Assembly: GCA_035620975.1 (NCBI GenBank)
Contig: DASPFV010000202.1
Span: 1 to 44,994 of the forward strand
Length of the DNA stretch: 44,994 bases
Direction of reading: 5' to 3'
Source: DASPFV01 sp035620975
Lineage (GTDB): Bacteria > Acidobacteriota > Vicinamibacteria > Vicinamibacterales > 2-12-FULL-66-21
Positions 1-9,000 of this stretch are shown here, piece by piece. Position 1 is the stretch's first letter, and the number at the start of each line of letters is the position of its first letter. The position numbers and the translations under genes were made by a program. A model generated the notes under the pieces. It saw only the letters and a list, made by a program, of their open reading frames with translations. It made no database searches and was not told the DNA's origin.

Positions 1-298
1 CCATGTTGCGCGTGTACTGCACGTGTCCGGGGGTGTCGGCGATGATGAACTTGCGCCGCGGTGTCGCGAAGTACCGGTACGCGACGTCGATCGTGATGCC
101 CTGCTCCCGCTCGGCCTTCAGCCCGTCGGTGAACAGCGAGAAGTCGATGGGGCCGGCGCTGCGGTTGCGCGAGGCCTTCTCGACCGAGTGCACCTGATCC
201 TCGTACACGGAGCGCGAGTCGTACAGGAGCCGCCCGATGAGCGTGCTCTTCCCGTCGTCGACGCTGCCTGCCGTGCAGAGGCGCAGCAGATCGCTCAT
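1..298 (-). CDS. cysN: Sulfate adenylyltransferase large subunit (CysN or CysNC), 5' part only
   Basis: This is the GTPase subunit of ATP sulfurylase, which drives APS formation by CysD in assimilatory sulfate activation. Only the first 99 codons lie in the window; the gene runs off the left edge. The translation begins MSDLLRLCTAGSVDDGKST, so the P-loop (GSVDDGKST) starts near residue 11, and the G3 motif DTPGH follows near residue 88, preceded by the switch-I-like EREQGITIDVAYRYF region. The ATG at 298 overlaps the cysD TGA by one base (TGATG), so the two genes are translationally coupled. Whether a C-terminal APS kinase domain (CysC) is fused cannot be seen here. The identification as the elongation-factor-like CysN GTPase is secure from the motifs and the cysD neighbour. 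Confidence 0.95.
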   Translation of the reverse strand, partial: MSDLLRLCTAGSVDDGKSTLIGRLLYDSRSVYEDQVHSVEKASRNRSAGPIDFSLFTDGLKAEREQGITIDVAYRYFATPRRKFIIADTPGHVQYTRNM

Positions 299-1245
299 CA
301 GAAGTAGCCCTCGCGCTTCTTGATCTCCATCGAGCCGTCCTGGTCGTGGTCGATTACGCGGAGCTGGCGCTCCGAGTGCCTGATGCCGACGAGCTCCTCG
401 ATGATCCTGGGCACCGTGTCGGCCTCGGATCGGACAGCGCCCGTGCAGGGCGAGCAGCCGAGCGATCGCATCCGGCACTTCACACGCTGGGGACGCTCGC
501 CAGGCAGCAGCGGCACGAACGGCTGCTCGAGCACGATCAGGCTGTTGCCCCGCACGATGACGTCGCGCTCGCGCGCGAAGTAGAGCGGCACCACCGGGAT
601 CCGCTCGACGTCGATGTAGTGCCAGACGTCCAGCTCGGTCCAGTTGGAGAGCGGGAAGACGCGGACGTGCTCGCCGGGCGCAATCCGGCTGTTGAGCAGC
701 CGCCAGAGCTCGGGGCGCTGGCGCCTGGGATCCCACTGGCCCCGCGCGTCGCGGAGCGAGAAGACGCGCTCTTTCGCGCGGGACCGTTCTTCGTCGCGCC
801 GCGCGCCGCCGAAGGCGGCGTCGAACCCGCCGGCCGCGAGCCCGTCGAGCAGGGCGCGGGTCTTCAGGAGACCGCAGCAGCGCTGAGTGCCGACGGCAAA
901 CGGCTGCGTGCCGGCGGCCAGGGCATCCTGGTTCGTGTGCACGATGAGCCGTGCCCCGACGTGCGCGGCGTACCAGTCGCGGAATGCGATCATCTCGCGG
1001 AACTTGTAGGTGGTGTCGATGTGGAGGAGCGGAAACGGAATCGGTCCGGGGTAGAACGCCTTCTGCGCCAGGCGCAGCAGCACCGACGAGTCCTTGCCGA
1101 TCGAGTACAGCATCACCGGACGCTCGAACTCGGCGACTACTTCGCGGATGATGTGGATGCTCTCGGCCTCGAGCGCGCGAAGATGCGTGAGTCCGGGCGG
1201 CGGCGGCGTTGTCAGCGAACGAGCGAGCGTGGTCGGCATGTGCAT
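298..1245 (-). CDS. cysD: Sulfate adenylyltransferase subunit 2 (CysD)
   Basis: This is the catalytic PP-loop subunit of ATP sulfurylase (ATP + sulfate to APS + PPi). It has 315 residues, close to the usual ~300. The PP-loop YSIGKDSS lies at residues 47-54. Other CysD landmarks follow in order: LHIDTTYKF, the RDEERSRAKER segment (so not a PAPS reductase), the FPLSNWTELDVWHYI block, and the C-terminal LGCSPCTGAV and KKREGYF. The ATG at 1245 has a GAGGA Shine-Dalgarno five bases upstream. A short ORF ends inside that Shine-Dalgarno, and a Cys-rich leader ORF lies about 290 bases upstream, so the operon is probably controlled by cysteine supply (inference). The gene is coupled to cysN downstream. 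The family is unambiguous. Confidence 0.97.
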   Translation of the reverse strand: MHMPTTLARSLTTPPPPGLTHLRALEAESIHIIREVVAEFERPVMLYSIGKDSSVLLRLAQKAFYPGPIPFPLLHIDTTYKFREMIAFRDWYAAHVGARLIVHTNQDALAAGTQPFAVGTQRCCGLLKTRALLDGLAAGGFDAAFGGARRDEERSRAKERVFSLRDARGQWDPRRQRPELWRLLNSRIAPGEHVRVFPLSNWTELDVWHYIDVERIPVVPLYFARERDVIVRGNSLIVLEQPFVPLLPGERPQRVKCRMRSLGCSPCTGAVRSEADTVPRIIEELVGIRHSERQLRVIDHDQDGSMEIKKREGYF

Positions 1246-1253
1246 CGGCGTCC

Positions 1254-1430
1254 TCAGCGGGGAAGCGCGTCCGGGACGCCGACCGGGGATCCGCGCCCCG
1301 AGAGCGAGCGATCCCGCAGAACCAGGTCGATCGGCGTGGCCAGCAGCGCGATCGCGGCCTGGCGGAGTGCTTCAAGCGACATGGCCCATGACCCGGAGGG
1401 CCGATAGCACGGTTCGGTTGTGAAGAGCAT
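1254..1430 (-). CDS. Possible small ORF upstream of cysD, 58 aa, unrecognised
   Basis: The ORF begins with ATG at 1430, preceded by GGGAG five bases upstream; a longer form from TTG at 1448 is possible. It encodes MLFTTEPCYRPSGSWAMSL and continues with a short hydrophobic helix-like stretch (LRQAAIALLATPIDLVL). No family is recognised. Its TGA (1256-1254) is embedded in the GAGGA Shine-Dalgarno of cysD, leaving only 8 bases to the cysD ATG, so translation of this ORF would be coupled to cysD. Third-position GC is high from about 1390 onward but mixed at the start. It may be a second regulatory leader rather than a functional protein, or simply untranslated mRNA. Confidence 0.35.
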   Translation of the reverse strand: MLFTTEPCYRPSGSWAMSLEALRQAAIALLATPIDLVLRDRSLSGRGSPVGVPDALPR

Positions 1431-1538
1431 GAACGCTCCCGGACTCAACAGACTCTCGGTGCACCAGTACCAGTGGAATGGGCCGAGCGAAGTGTCGGGA
1501 GAGGAACGACGAAGACTAGCGTGGAGCGGGGATACCTC

Positions 1539-1625
1539 TCACCGGCAGGTCGCCGGCACCGTACAGGAGCATCGACACTCGGTCGACGCCTGACACGGGC
1601 GACAACGGGTGAGAGCGCGGGACAT
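1539..1625 (-). CDS. Cys-rich leader peptide (28 aa) upstream of cysDN
   Basis: This short ORF starts at ATG 1625 with GAAGG six bases upstream and stops at TGA 1541-1539. It begins MSRALTRCRPCQ and contains a CRCSC run. Six of its 28 codons are Cys (residues 8, 11, 17, 19, 21, 27). It starts only a few bases after the expected transcription start of a TTGACA promoter. Its position ahead of sulfate-activation genes, together with the Cys bias, suggests a cysteine-sensing attenuator leader. No intrinsic terminator (hairpin plus T run) is visible between it and cysD, so any control would need Rho, RNA folding or translational coupling through the intervening small ORF. An overlapping GTG ORF from 1660 would start inside the promoter spacer and is not expected to be transcribed from it. 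Confidence 0.6.
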   Translation of the reverse strand: MSRALTRCRPCQASTECRCSCTVPATCR

Positions 1626-1636
1626 GGTCGACCTTC

Positions 1637-1667
1637 AACGTAGCACGAGCAGCGGGACACTTGTCAA
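1637..1667 (-). promoter_or_regulatory. Putative promoter of the cysDN operon
   Basis: On the minus strand a perfect -35 hexamer TTGACA (1667-1662) is followed after 18 bases by CTACGT (1643-1638), or after 19 by TACGTT, as a weak -10. The predicted start near 1630 would give a leader-peptide mRNA with only about five untranslated bases. The same TTGACA...CTAC layout precedes the second sulfur operon at 18148. Confidence 0.6.
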
Positions 1668-1690
1668 GTTTTGTCCCCCTGACACGCTTC

Positions 1691-1828
1691 CGCCTTCGCC
1701 TTCCGGGCTACGGCGGCGAAGCCGCCTCCCGTATGCATGAGATCCGCGTGAATCCGCGTTCATCCGCGTCCCGTCGAGGGGACCGGCGTTCATCCGCGTC
1801 CCGTGGAGGGGACCCGCGTTCATCCGCG
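1691..1828. repeat. Intergenic repeat block with 30-base tandem units
   Basis: Between the cysDN promoter and the end of ppc lie 2.4 tandem copies of a 30-base unit starting GCGTTCATCCGCGTCCCGT (1756-1785, 1786-1815, partial 1816-1828). The first two copies differ at two positions. Just upstream, 1691-1726 holds a diverged form of the hairpin element seen at 34688 and 36268, including a perfect 6-bp stem GGCGGC-GAA-GCCGCC (1712-1726). Nothing coding is supported here. Confidence 0.85.
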
Positions 1829-1882
1829 ATCAGGCGGGCGCTCGCGGGGCCAGGCATGAGGCTTCGTTCAGCGGCCTGCCCG

Positions 1883-4621
1883 CTACCCCGTGTTCCTCAT
1901 TCCCGCCGCCACGCCGTTGATCGTCACGAGCAGGGCGCGCCGGAGCATCGCGATGTCCGCGTCGGCCTCGGCGTCCCCCGGACCGGGCCGCGGCGCCGTG
2001 CTCCGGAGGCGGCGGAGCAGCTCGACCTGCAGCAGGTTGATCGGATCCACATAGGGGTTGCGCACGCCAATCGATCGTTGCAGGACGGGGTTGCCGTCGA
2101 GCAGGCGGCGGTGCCCGCTGACGGCCTGGACCGCGGCGATCGCCTGCTGCAGCCGTTCGCGGAGCGCCACACCGAGATCCTGCAGATCCGCAGGGACGAG
2201 ATGCCGATCGTAGTGGGCGGCAATGCCGGCGTCGGCCTTCGCGAGCGCCATCTCGATCAGGTCCACCGTCGACCGGAAGAAGGGCCAGGCCCGGTACATC
2301 TCGCAGATCTCCGACCGTGCCGGGCCGCTGGCGATCTGCTCCACGCCGAGCCAGGAAGGCAGGAGGAGGCGCGTCTGCATCCACGCGAACTGCCAGGGGA
2401 TCGCCCGAAGTCCCTCCAGCCCCGGGGGGGCGGCCGCCCGATCCCGCAGCGCACTACCCTCGCCAGGACGCCGCGCCGGACGGCTCCCGATGTGCAGGGC
2501 GTCGAGCTCGGCCTCGGGCGTAGCGGCGCGGAAGTACCGGAGGAATCGAGGGTCCTCGTGAACGATGCCGCGGAACGCGTCGCGCGCGCCGGCCGAGATG
2601 CGCTCCATCGTGTCGCGCCAGGCGCCGGCCACAGGCGCCGGCTCGGCGAGCGTGGCTTCGAGCGTCGCGGTCGTGTAGACCTCCAGCGTGCGCAGGGCGA
2701 TCCCGGGCAAGCCGAACTTCGCCTGGATCATCTCCCCTTGCTCGGTGACGCGCAGCGTGCCATCGACCGATCCGGGCGGCTGCGACTGGATCGCCAGCCA
2801 GGTGGGACCTCCGCCGCGGCCCACGCTGCCGCCGCGGCCGTGGAAGAGCGTAATCGGCACGTGATGATCCCGGCAGGCCGCGACGATGGTCTCCTGGGCT
2901 TTGTAGAGCTCCCAGGCGGCCGCCAGTCGTCCGACTTCCTTGGCCGAGTCGGAGTAGCCGACCATCACTTCCTGCCGGCCGGCGTCCCGCATCACCCGGT
3001 CGCGATACCAGGGAATCGACAGGATGCCGTTCATGACGTCGGCGGCGACCCGCAGATCGCGCGCCGTCTCGAAGAGCGGCACGACCCGGAGCGGCTGCGC
3101 GACGCCGGCCTCGCGCTGGAGCAGCTCGACGGCGAGCACGTCCGAGGCGCGCCCGGCTTTCGTGATCACGTAGGCGCCCAGCGATTCCCGGTTGATGCTC
3201 GCCAGCCTCCGGCAGGTCTCGAACACGTCGGACACGCGCGGGTTCATGGCCAGCCCGGCGAGCGGCAGCGAGCGGCTCCGGGTGAGGACGTTGACGAGGA
3301 AGTCGACGCGCCGCTCCTCGGTCCACGCCAGGTAGCTGCCCAGACCCAGGTGCCGCGTGATCGCGTCCACCGCTTCGCTGTGCCGCTCGGCTTCCTGCCG
3401 GATGTCGAGGCGCACCAGGGCGAGCCCGAACGCGGCCACGCGCCGCAGCACGTCCGTCAGCCGGCCTTCGGCGATGATGCCGTTGCCCGTCTCGTGGAGC
3501 GACCTGCGACAGAGGCGAAGCGGCTCGGCCAGGTCCTCGGCCGTCTCGAGCAGCCGGACCGCCGGTTCGGACGGCGTCGCGGAGAGGCGCTCCAGCAGCA
3601 GCGACTCGACCTCGCGGCGAGTGGCGTCCAGGCACTGCTGTAGATCACGCAGCACGGCCCGGTAGGGCTCGTGCGCTCCGCGGGCGCGGTCCCTGAGCTC
3701 GATGCTGGCATCCGACATCGACAGCTCGAAGCGCAGCTCCTCGATGTCCCGGGCGTACAGGGTCAGGGCGGTCCAGCGCGCCATCAGGCACGCCCGCTCG
3801 GTGACGGCCGGCGTCACGGCCGGATTACCGTCGCGATCGCCGCCGATCCACGAGCCGAACCGGATCGGGGCCGCATCGATCGGAAGGGAACGGCCAGTGG
3901 TGGCCGTCAGGGTGCGGTCGAGCAGGCGACAATACTGCGGGATCGCGTCCCACAGCGTCTCTTCGAAGACGGCCAGCGCCGATCGCGCTTCGTCGAGCGG
4001 GGTTGGCCGCGCCCGCCGGACCTCCTCCGTCTCCCAGGCCGCCGTGATTTCCCGCCGGAGCGTGTCGACGAGGGCGTCGCGCTCGACGGCCGTGAGATCC
4101 GGCCGATCCAGCCCGGCCAGCGCCGCGGCGATGCGGTTGTACTTGTGCTGCAGCGACCGGCGCATGATCTCGGTCGGGTGTGCCGTCATGACCAGCTCGA
4201 CGCGCAGCTCGCAGACAGCGGAGTACAGCGCATCGGCCGGCGTGCCCGAGGCCAGCAGCCGGGGCAGCGTTTCCTCGATGGACGCCTGCTGTGGCTTCGC
4301 CGCCGGATCCCGCTGATAGGCGCGTCTGCGCCGCACGCGGTGGTGCTGCTCGGCGATGTTGGCGAGGTTCAGGAAATGGGCGAAGCTGCGCGCCACCGGG
4401 AGCGCCGCGGCGACCGGCATCGCCCGAAGCTCGTCGGCGAGGGTCTCGAAGGGCGGGTTCGGCGTGTCCCCGGAACCTGTCCGGCTTCGCTTGGCCAGCG
4501 CGCGCACGCGCTCGACGCGGTCGAAGAGCGCCTGCCCCTCCTGCCGGCGCAGGGTTTCACCCAGCAGCTCGCCCAGGAGCCGGACGTCGTCGCGCAGGGG
4601 TTTGTGAGGATCCGGGTTCAA
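1883..4621 (-). CDS. ppc: Phosphoenolpyruvate carboxylase
   Basis: This enzyme makes oxaloacetate from PEP and bicarbonate, the anaplerotic step that feeds 2-oxoglutarate to the neighbouring glutamate synthase. About 912 residues, in the normal PEPC range. Landmarks (numbered from TTG 4621): LRDDVRLLGELLGE near residue 9, TAHPTE near 145, GGDRDGNP near 260, GYSDSAKE near 557, FHGRGGSVGRGGGP near 594, and the C-terminal family signature GMRNTG. All catalytic loops are intact. The reading frame stays open to an ATG at 4837, but that start would overlap the divergent gene by about 170 bases and add a repeat-encoded extension. TTG at 4621 (or 4642) fits the family N-terminus best. The start is uncertain because both TTG codons sit inside a repeat and lack a good Shine-Dalgarno. 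The identity is certain. Confidence 0.95.
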   Translation of the reverse strand: MNPDPHKPLRDDVRLLGELLGETLRRQEGQALFDRVERVRALAKRSRTGSGDTPNPPFETLADELRAMPVAAALPVARSFAHFLNLANIAEQHHRVRRRRAYQRDPAAKPQQASIEETLPRLLASGTPADALYSAVCELRVELVMTAHPTEIMRRSLQHKYNRIAAALAGLDRPDLTAVERDALVDTLRREITAAWETEEVRRARPTPLDEARSALAVFEETLWDAIPQYCRLLDRTLTATTGRSLPIDAAPIRFGSWIGGDRDGNPAVTPAVTERACLMARWTALTLYARDIEELRFELSMSDASIELRDRARGAHEPYRAVLRDLQQCLDATRREVESLLLERLSATPSEPAVRLLETAEDLAEPLRLCRRSLHETGNGIIAEGRLTDVLRRVAAFGLALVRLDIRQEAERHSEAVDAITRHLGLGSYLAWTEERRVDFLVNVLTRSRSLPLAGLAMNPRVSDVFETCRRLASINRESLGAYVITKAGRASDVLAVELLQREAGVAQPLRVVPLFETARDLRVAADVMNGILSIPWYRDRVMRDAGRQEVMVGYSDSAKEVGRLAAAWELYKAQETIVAACRDHHVPITLFHGRGGSVGRGGGPTWLAIQSQPPGSVDGTLRVTEQGEMIQAKFGLPGIALRTLEVYTTATLEATLAEPAPVAGAWRDTMERISAGARDAFRGIVHEDPRFLRYFRAATPEAELDALHIGSRPARRPGEGSALRDRAAAPPGLEGLRAIPWQFAWMQTRLLLPSWLGVEQIASGPARSEICEMYRAWPFFRSTVDLIEMALAKADAGIAAHYDRHLVPADLQDLGVALRERLQQAIAAVQAVSGHRRLLDGNPVLQRSIGVRNPYVDPINLLQVELLRRLRSTAPRPGPGDAEADADIAMLRRALLVTINGVAAGMRNTG

Positions 4622-4648
4622 GGTTCCGGGTTCCGGGTTCAAGGTTCT
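4609..4648. repeat. Short word repeat over the ppc / ornithine cyclodeaminase divergent start region
   Basis: The words GGTTCAAGGTTCC and GGGTTCCGGG recur head-to-tail (4614-4647) and are clearly less GC-rich than the flanking genes. The repeat covers the only space between the divergently transcribed ppc and the 4668 gene, and it supplies both candidate TTG starts of ppc. A TATAAG box (4648-4653) lies at its right edge. Confidence 0.75.
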
Positions 4649-4667
4649 ATAAGGTATTGTGCCCTCG

Positions 4668-5891
4668 ATGCACGAGCGACACACGCACCATACGGTGGTC
4701 CGGGCTGAAGGGCACCTCATCGATTCGCAGATCCTCAACACCATCTTCGACACGGTCATCGAGCGTGGTGGCGCATTCGAGGTGCAGCGGTTCGAGATCG
4801 GCCGCACGAACGACGAGTTCTCCAGGCTGACCCTCAAAATCTCGGCCGGGACCCCGGCGGCGCTGCAGCGCCTGGTCGAGGACCTGATGGTGTTCGGCTG
4901 CCACGCGGTCGACGAACAGGACGCCCTCGTCCGTGCGGCCGATCGGGACGGGTGCGCGCCGGAGGACTTCTACTCGACCACGAACATGCGAACGCACGTG
5001 CGCGTCGGCGGGCGCTGGATCGAGGTGGAGCGCCAGCGCATGGATGCGGTGATCGTGCTCGAGGCCGGCCGCGCGCTGTGCCGCAAGCTGCGCGAGGTCC
5101 GCGCGGGCGATCGGCTGGTGTGTGGGGTTCAGGGCATCCGTGTGACGCCGGAGTTCCGCGACCGCAACCGCGCCGACTTCGCGTTCATGTCGAACGAGGT
5201 CTCCTCCGAGCGCCGGGTCGAAGGCAGCGTCGCCCGGATTGCCAGCCTGATGCGGGACACGCGGGCGCGCGGCCAGCGCCTCGTCTTCGTGGCCGGCCCC
5301 GTTGTCGTCCACACGGGCGGGGCGGCCTACTTCACCGAGCTGATCCGCCGCGGGTGGGTGGACGTACTGCTCGCGGGCAACGCCCTCGCCGTCCACGACG
5401 CCGAGCAGGCGCTGTTCGGCACGTCTCTCGGCGTCGACCTGGAATCGGGCATACCCGTTCACGGCGGGCACCGTCACCACATGCGGGCCATCAACGCCAT
5501 CAACACGGCCGGCGGCATCCGGCCCGCGGTCGAGTCGGGCATCCTGCCCACCGGGGTCATGGCCGAGTGCGTCCGCGCCGGGGTCGCGTACGTCCTGGCC
5601 GGCAGCATCCGCGACGACGGCCCCATCGTAGACACGATCACCGATATCGTCCAGGCGCAGAATCGCTACACCGACGCGCTCGCGTCGGCCGGCATCGTGA
5701 TCGTCCTCTCCTCGATGCTGCACGGGATCGGCGTCGGCAACATGCTCCCCGCATGGGTGCCGATGGTCTGTGTCGACATCAACCCCGCTGTCGTCACGAA
5801 GTTCGCCGACCGCGGGTCCTCGCAGACGATCGGCCTCGTCACCGACGTGGGCCTGTTCCTGCACCAGCTCGCCCGGCGCCTCGCCGAATAG
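4668..5891 (+). CDS. Archaeal-type ornithine cyclodeaminase-like protein (TIGR00300, LOR/SDH domain)
   Basis: The 407-residue product matches the TIGR00300 / LOR-SDH bifunctional-enzyme domain family. Members include an archaeal ornithine cyclodeaminase and the C-terminal half of cyanobacterial AgrE, which convert ornithine to proline and ammonia. Visible blocks are the N-terminal EGHLIDSQILN and IGRTNDEFSRL segments, a central VCGVQGIRVTPEFRDR motif, and a C-terminal nucleotide-binding-like part with VAGPVVVHTGG, LLAGNALAVHDAE, GGHRHHM and VLSSMLHGIGVGN. ATG 4668 is chosen; GTG 4659 is also possible. It diverges from ppc and is followed after 137 bases by gltB, which suggests a role in arginine/ornithine nitrogen recycling. 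The exact reaction here is inferred from family members. Confidence 0.8.
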   Translation: MHERHTHHTVVRAEGHLIDSQILNTIFDTVIERGGAFEVQRFEIGRTNDEFSRLTLKISAGTPAALQRLVEDLMVFGCHAVDEQDALVRAADRDGCAPEDFYSTTNMRTHVRVGGRWIEVERQRMDAVIVLEAGRALCRKLREVRAGDRLVCGVQGIRVTPEFRDRNRADFAFMSNEVSSERRVEGSVARIASLMRDTRARGQRLVFVAGPVVVHTGGAAYFTELIRRGWVDVLLAGNALAVHDAEQALFGTSLGVDLESGIPVHGGHRHHMRAINAINTAGGIRPAVESGILPTGVMAECVRAGVAYVLAGSIRDDGPIVDTITDIVQAQNRYTDALASAGIVIVLSSMLHGIGVGNMLPAWVPMVCVDINPAVVTKFADRGSSQTIGLVTDVGLFLHQLARRLAE

Positions 5892-6028
5892 CGGCTCCGC
5901 GTTCCCGTTCTGCCATCTCCCAGATATGGAGCATGCGTTTTCCGCATAACGTGTGCAGAAGCTTCTTGCATGGATCGAATCCGCAGATTCTGTTTTTGCT
6001 GGCGCGGAACTTCGTTCATAAAGCTCTC

Positions 6029-9000
6029 GTGCACGAAACTTCCCTCCCGCCGGCCCAGGGCCTCTACGATCCCGCCCGCGAGCACGACGCGTGCGGCGTC
6101 GGGTTCGTCGCGCACATCAAGGGACGACGGTCGCACGCGATTGTCGAGCAGGCGCTGCAGGTCCTCATCAACCTCCTGCACCGCGGGGCGAGCGGGTGCG
6201 AGGCGAACACGGGCGACGGGGCCGGGATTCTGATCCAGATGCCGCACCGCTTCCTCCGCCGTGAGACGGAACGGCTGGGCATCGGGCTGCCCGCCGAGCG
6301 CGGCTACGGCGCGGGCCTCGTCTTCCTGCCGCCCGACCCGGCGCTGCAGCACGATCTGCAGGCGCGCTTCGCCCGCATCGTCGCCGAGGAAGGGCAGGTG
6401 CTCCTCGGCTGGCGGGAGGTCCCCACCGATTCGAGCCGGCTCGGTGCGAGCGCGATTGCGGTCAAGCCGGCATTCCAGCAGGTGCTCATCGGCCGCGGCG
6501 CGGGCCTGGCCGCGCCCGGCGAGAGCCCGGCCGACGACGCCCGGTTCGAGCGGAAGCTCTACGTCATCCGGAAGCGGATCGAGCACGAAGTCGACCGGCT
6601 TCCGGCCGAGCGGCGCCGCGGATTCTACGTCGTGAGCCTGTCGTCACGCACGCTGATCTACAAAGGGATGCTGACGGCGGCGCAGATCGAGACGATGTTT
6701 CCGGATCTGGCCGATCCCGAGCTGGAATCGGCGCTGGCGCTGGTGCACCAGCGGTTCAGCACCAACACGTTCCCGTCGTGGCCGCTGGCGCACCCCTATC
6801 GCTACATCGCGCACAACGGCGAGATCAACACCCTGCAGGGGAACGTGAGCTGGATGAAGGCCCGGGAAGCGCTCCTGCGCTCGGATCTGCTCGGCGACGA
6901 TCTCCGCGCGATCCTGCCGATCGTGCGGGAGGGGGGCAGCGACAGCGCCATCTTCGACAACGTGCTCGAGCTGCTGGTGATGACGGGCCGGCCGCTCGCG
7001 CACGCCGTCCTGATGATGATCCCGGAGCCCTGGCAGAACCACGCCGGCATGAGTCCCGCGCTGCGGGCGTTCTACGAGTACCACTCGTCGTTGATGGAGC
7101 CGTGGGACGGCCCGGCCTCGATCGCCTTCACGGACGGTACGGTCATCGGGGCCGTGCTCGATCGCAACGGCCTGCGGCCCTCGCGCTATTGCGTCACGCG
7201 CGACGATCTGGTCGTGATGGCGTCGGAAGTCGGCGTCCTCGACGTCAGTCCCGAGGACGTGGTGCTCAAGGAGCGGCTGCATCCCGGACGGATCTTCCTG
7301 GTCGACACGGCTCAGGGGCGCATCATCTCGGACGAGGAGATCAAGACGCAGCTGGCGGCGGAGCACCCCTACGCCGACTGGCTGCGCCGGCACCTGATCC
7401 GGATCGAGGACGTCCCCCCGGCGCCGTACCTGCCGCCACCGGACCACCAGACCGTCCTCACGCGGCAGCACGCGTTCGGCTACACCCAGGAGGACGTCAC
7501 GGTGCTGCTGGGCCCGATGGCCCGGGCCGGCGAGGAGCCGGTCGGCTCGATGGGCACGGACACGCCGCTCGCGGTGCTCTCGGAGCGGCCGCGGCTGCTC
7601 TACGACTATTTCAAGCAGCTCTTCGCCCAGGTCACGAACCCGCCGCTCGATGCCATCCGCGAGGAGCTGGTGACGTCCATGGAGTCGACGATCGGGCCCG
7701 AGCGGAACCTGCTCGTGCCGGAGCCCGAGTCCTGCCGGCAGATCACGATCAGGTACCCGATCATCGACAACGATCAGCTCGCGAAGCTGCGCCACATCTC
7801 GCTCGACGGGTTCCGATCGACCACGCTGCCGATGCTGTATCGGCCGGAAGGGGGCGGGCCGGGGCTGGAGCGGGCGGTCGCGGATCTCTGCGCGAAGGCC
7901 AGCGAGGCGGTGGCCGCCGGACATACCATCCTGATCCTGTCGGACCGCGGCGTCAGCGAGGAGCTGGCGCCGATCCCCAGCCTGCTCGCGACGGCCGGCG
8001 TGCACCACCACCTGGTCCGCGAAGGGCAGCGCACGCGCTGCGCCCTCGTGCTCGAGTCCGGGGACGCCCGGGAGGTGCACCACGTCGCGCTGCTCATCGG
8101 CTACGGCGCAGGCGCCGTCAACCCGTACCTGGCCTTCGAGACGCTGGACGACATGATCCAGCAGCGCGTCCTCGAGGGGATCACGCACGAGAAGGCGGTC
8201 GCCAACTACATCAAGGCGCTCAACAAGGGCATCCTCAAGGTGATGTCGAAGATGGGGATCTCGACGCTGCAGAGTTACTGCGGCGCGCAGATCTTCGAAG
8301 CGATCGGCCTCGAGGCGAGCGTCGTCAGCCAGTACTTCACCGGGACGGCGTCGCGCATCGGGGGGGCCGACATCGAGGTGCTGGCGCAGGAAGTCCGCCG
8401 GCGGCACGACCGGGCGTTTCCGTCCCGGGTCCGGCCGTCGCAGGAGCTCGACCCGGGGGGCGAGTACAAGTGGCGGCGCGACGGCGAGCTGCACCTCTTC
8501 AACCCGGAGACGGTCTTCAAGCTGCAGCACGCCACCCGCACGGGGCAGTACGCCATCTACAAGGACTACACGCGGGTCGTCAACGAGCAGAACCGGAACC
8601 TCGGCACGCTGCGGGGGCTGCTCGACTTCAAGGCGGGAGCGGCCATCCCGATCGAGGAGGTCGAGCCGATCGAGCGCCTCCTGAAGCGGTTCGCCACGGG
8701 CGCGATGTCGTACGGATCGATCAGCCAGGAGGCGCACGAGACGCTCGCGATCGCGATGAACCGGCTCGGCGGAAAGTCGAACACGGGTGAGGGAGGCGAG
8801 GATCCGGCACGATACCGCCTCGACCCGAACGGCGACTCGCGGCGGAGTGCGATCAAGCAGGTCGCGTCGGCGCGGTTCGGCGTCACCAGCGAATACCTGG
8901 TCAACGCGGACGACATCCAGATCAAGATGGCGCAGGGAGCCAAGCCCGGCGAGGGCGGGCAGCTCCCGGGGCACAAGGTCTACCCGTGGATCGCCCGGGT

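Noticed and set aside
1246..1640. SAM or cobalamin riboswitch upstream of cysD
   Set aside because: None of the conserved core words of the SAM-I, SAM-II or cobalamin riboswitch classes could be found, and there is no terminator hairpin with a T run.
1445..1660. GTG ORF (71 codons) starting MSRCSC overlapping the cysD leader
   Set aside because: Its start lies within the spacer of the TTGACA promoter, so the transcript from that promoter would not contain it; no Shine-Dalgarno precedes it. The ATG ORF at 1625 fits better.
6000..6020. Sigma-54 promoter candidate TGGCGCGGAACTTCGT before gltB
   Set aside because: The GG at -24 is present but the -12 dinucleotide is CG instead of GC, so the core consensus fails.
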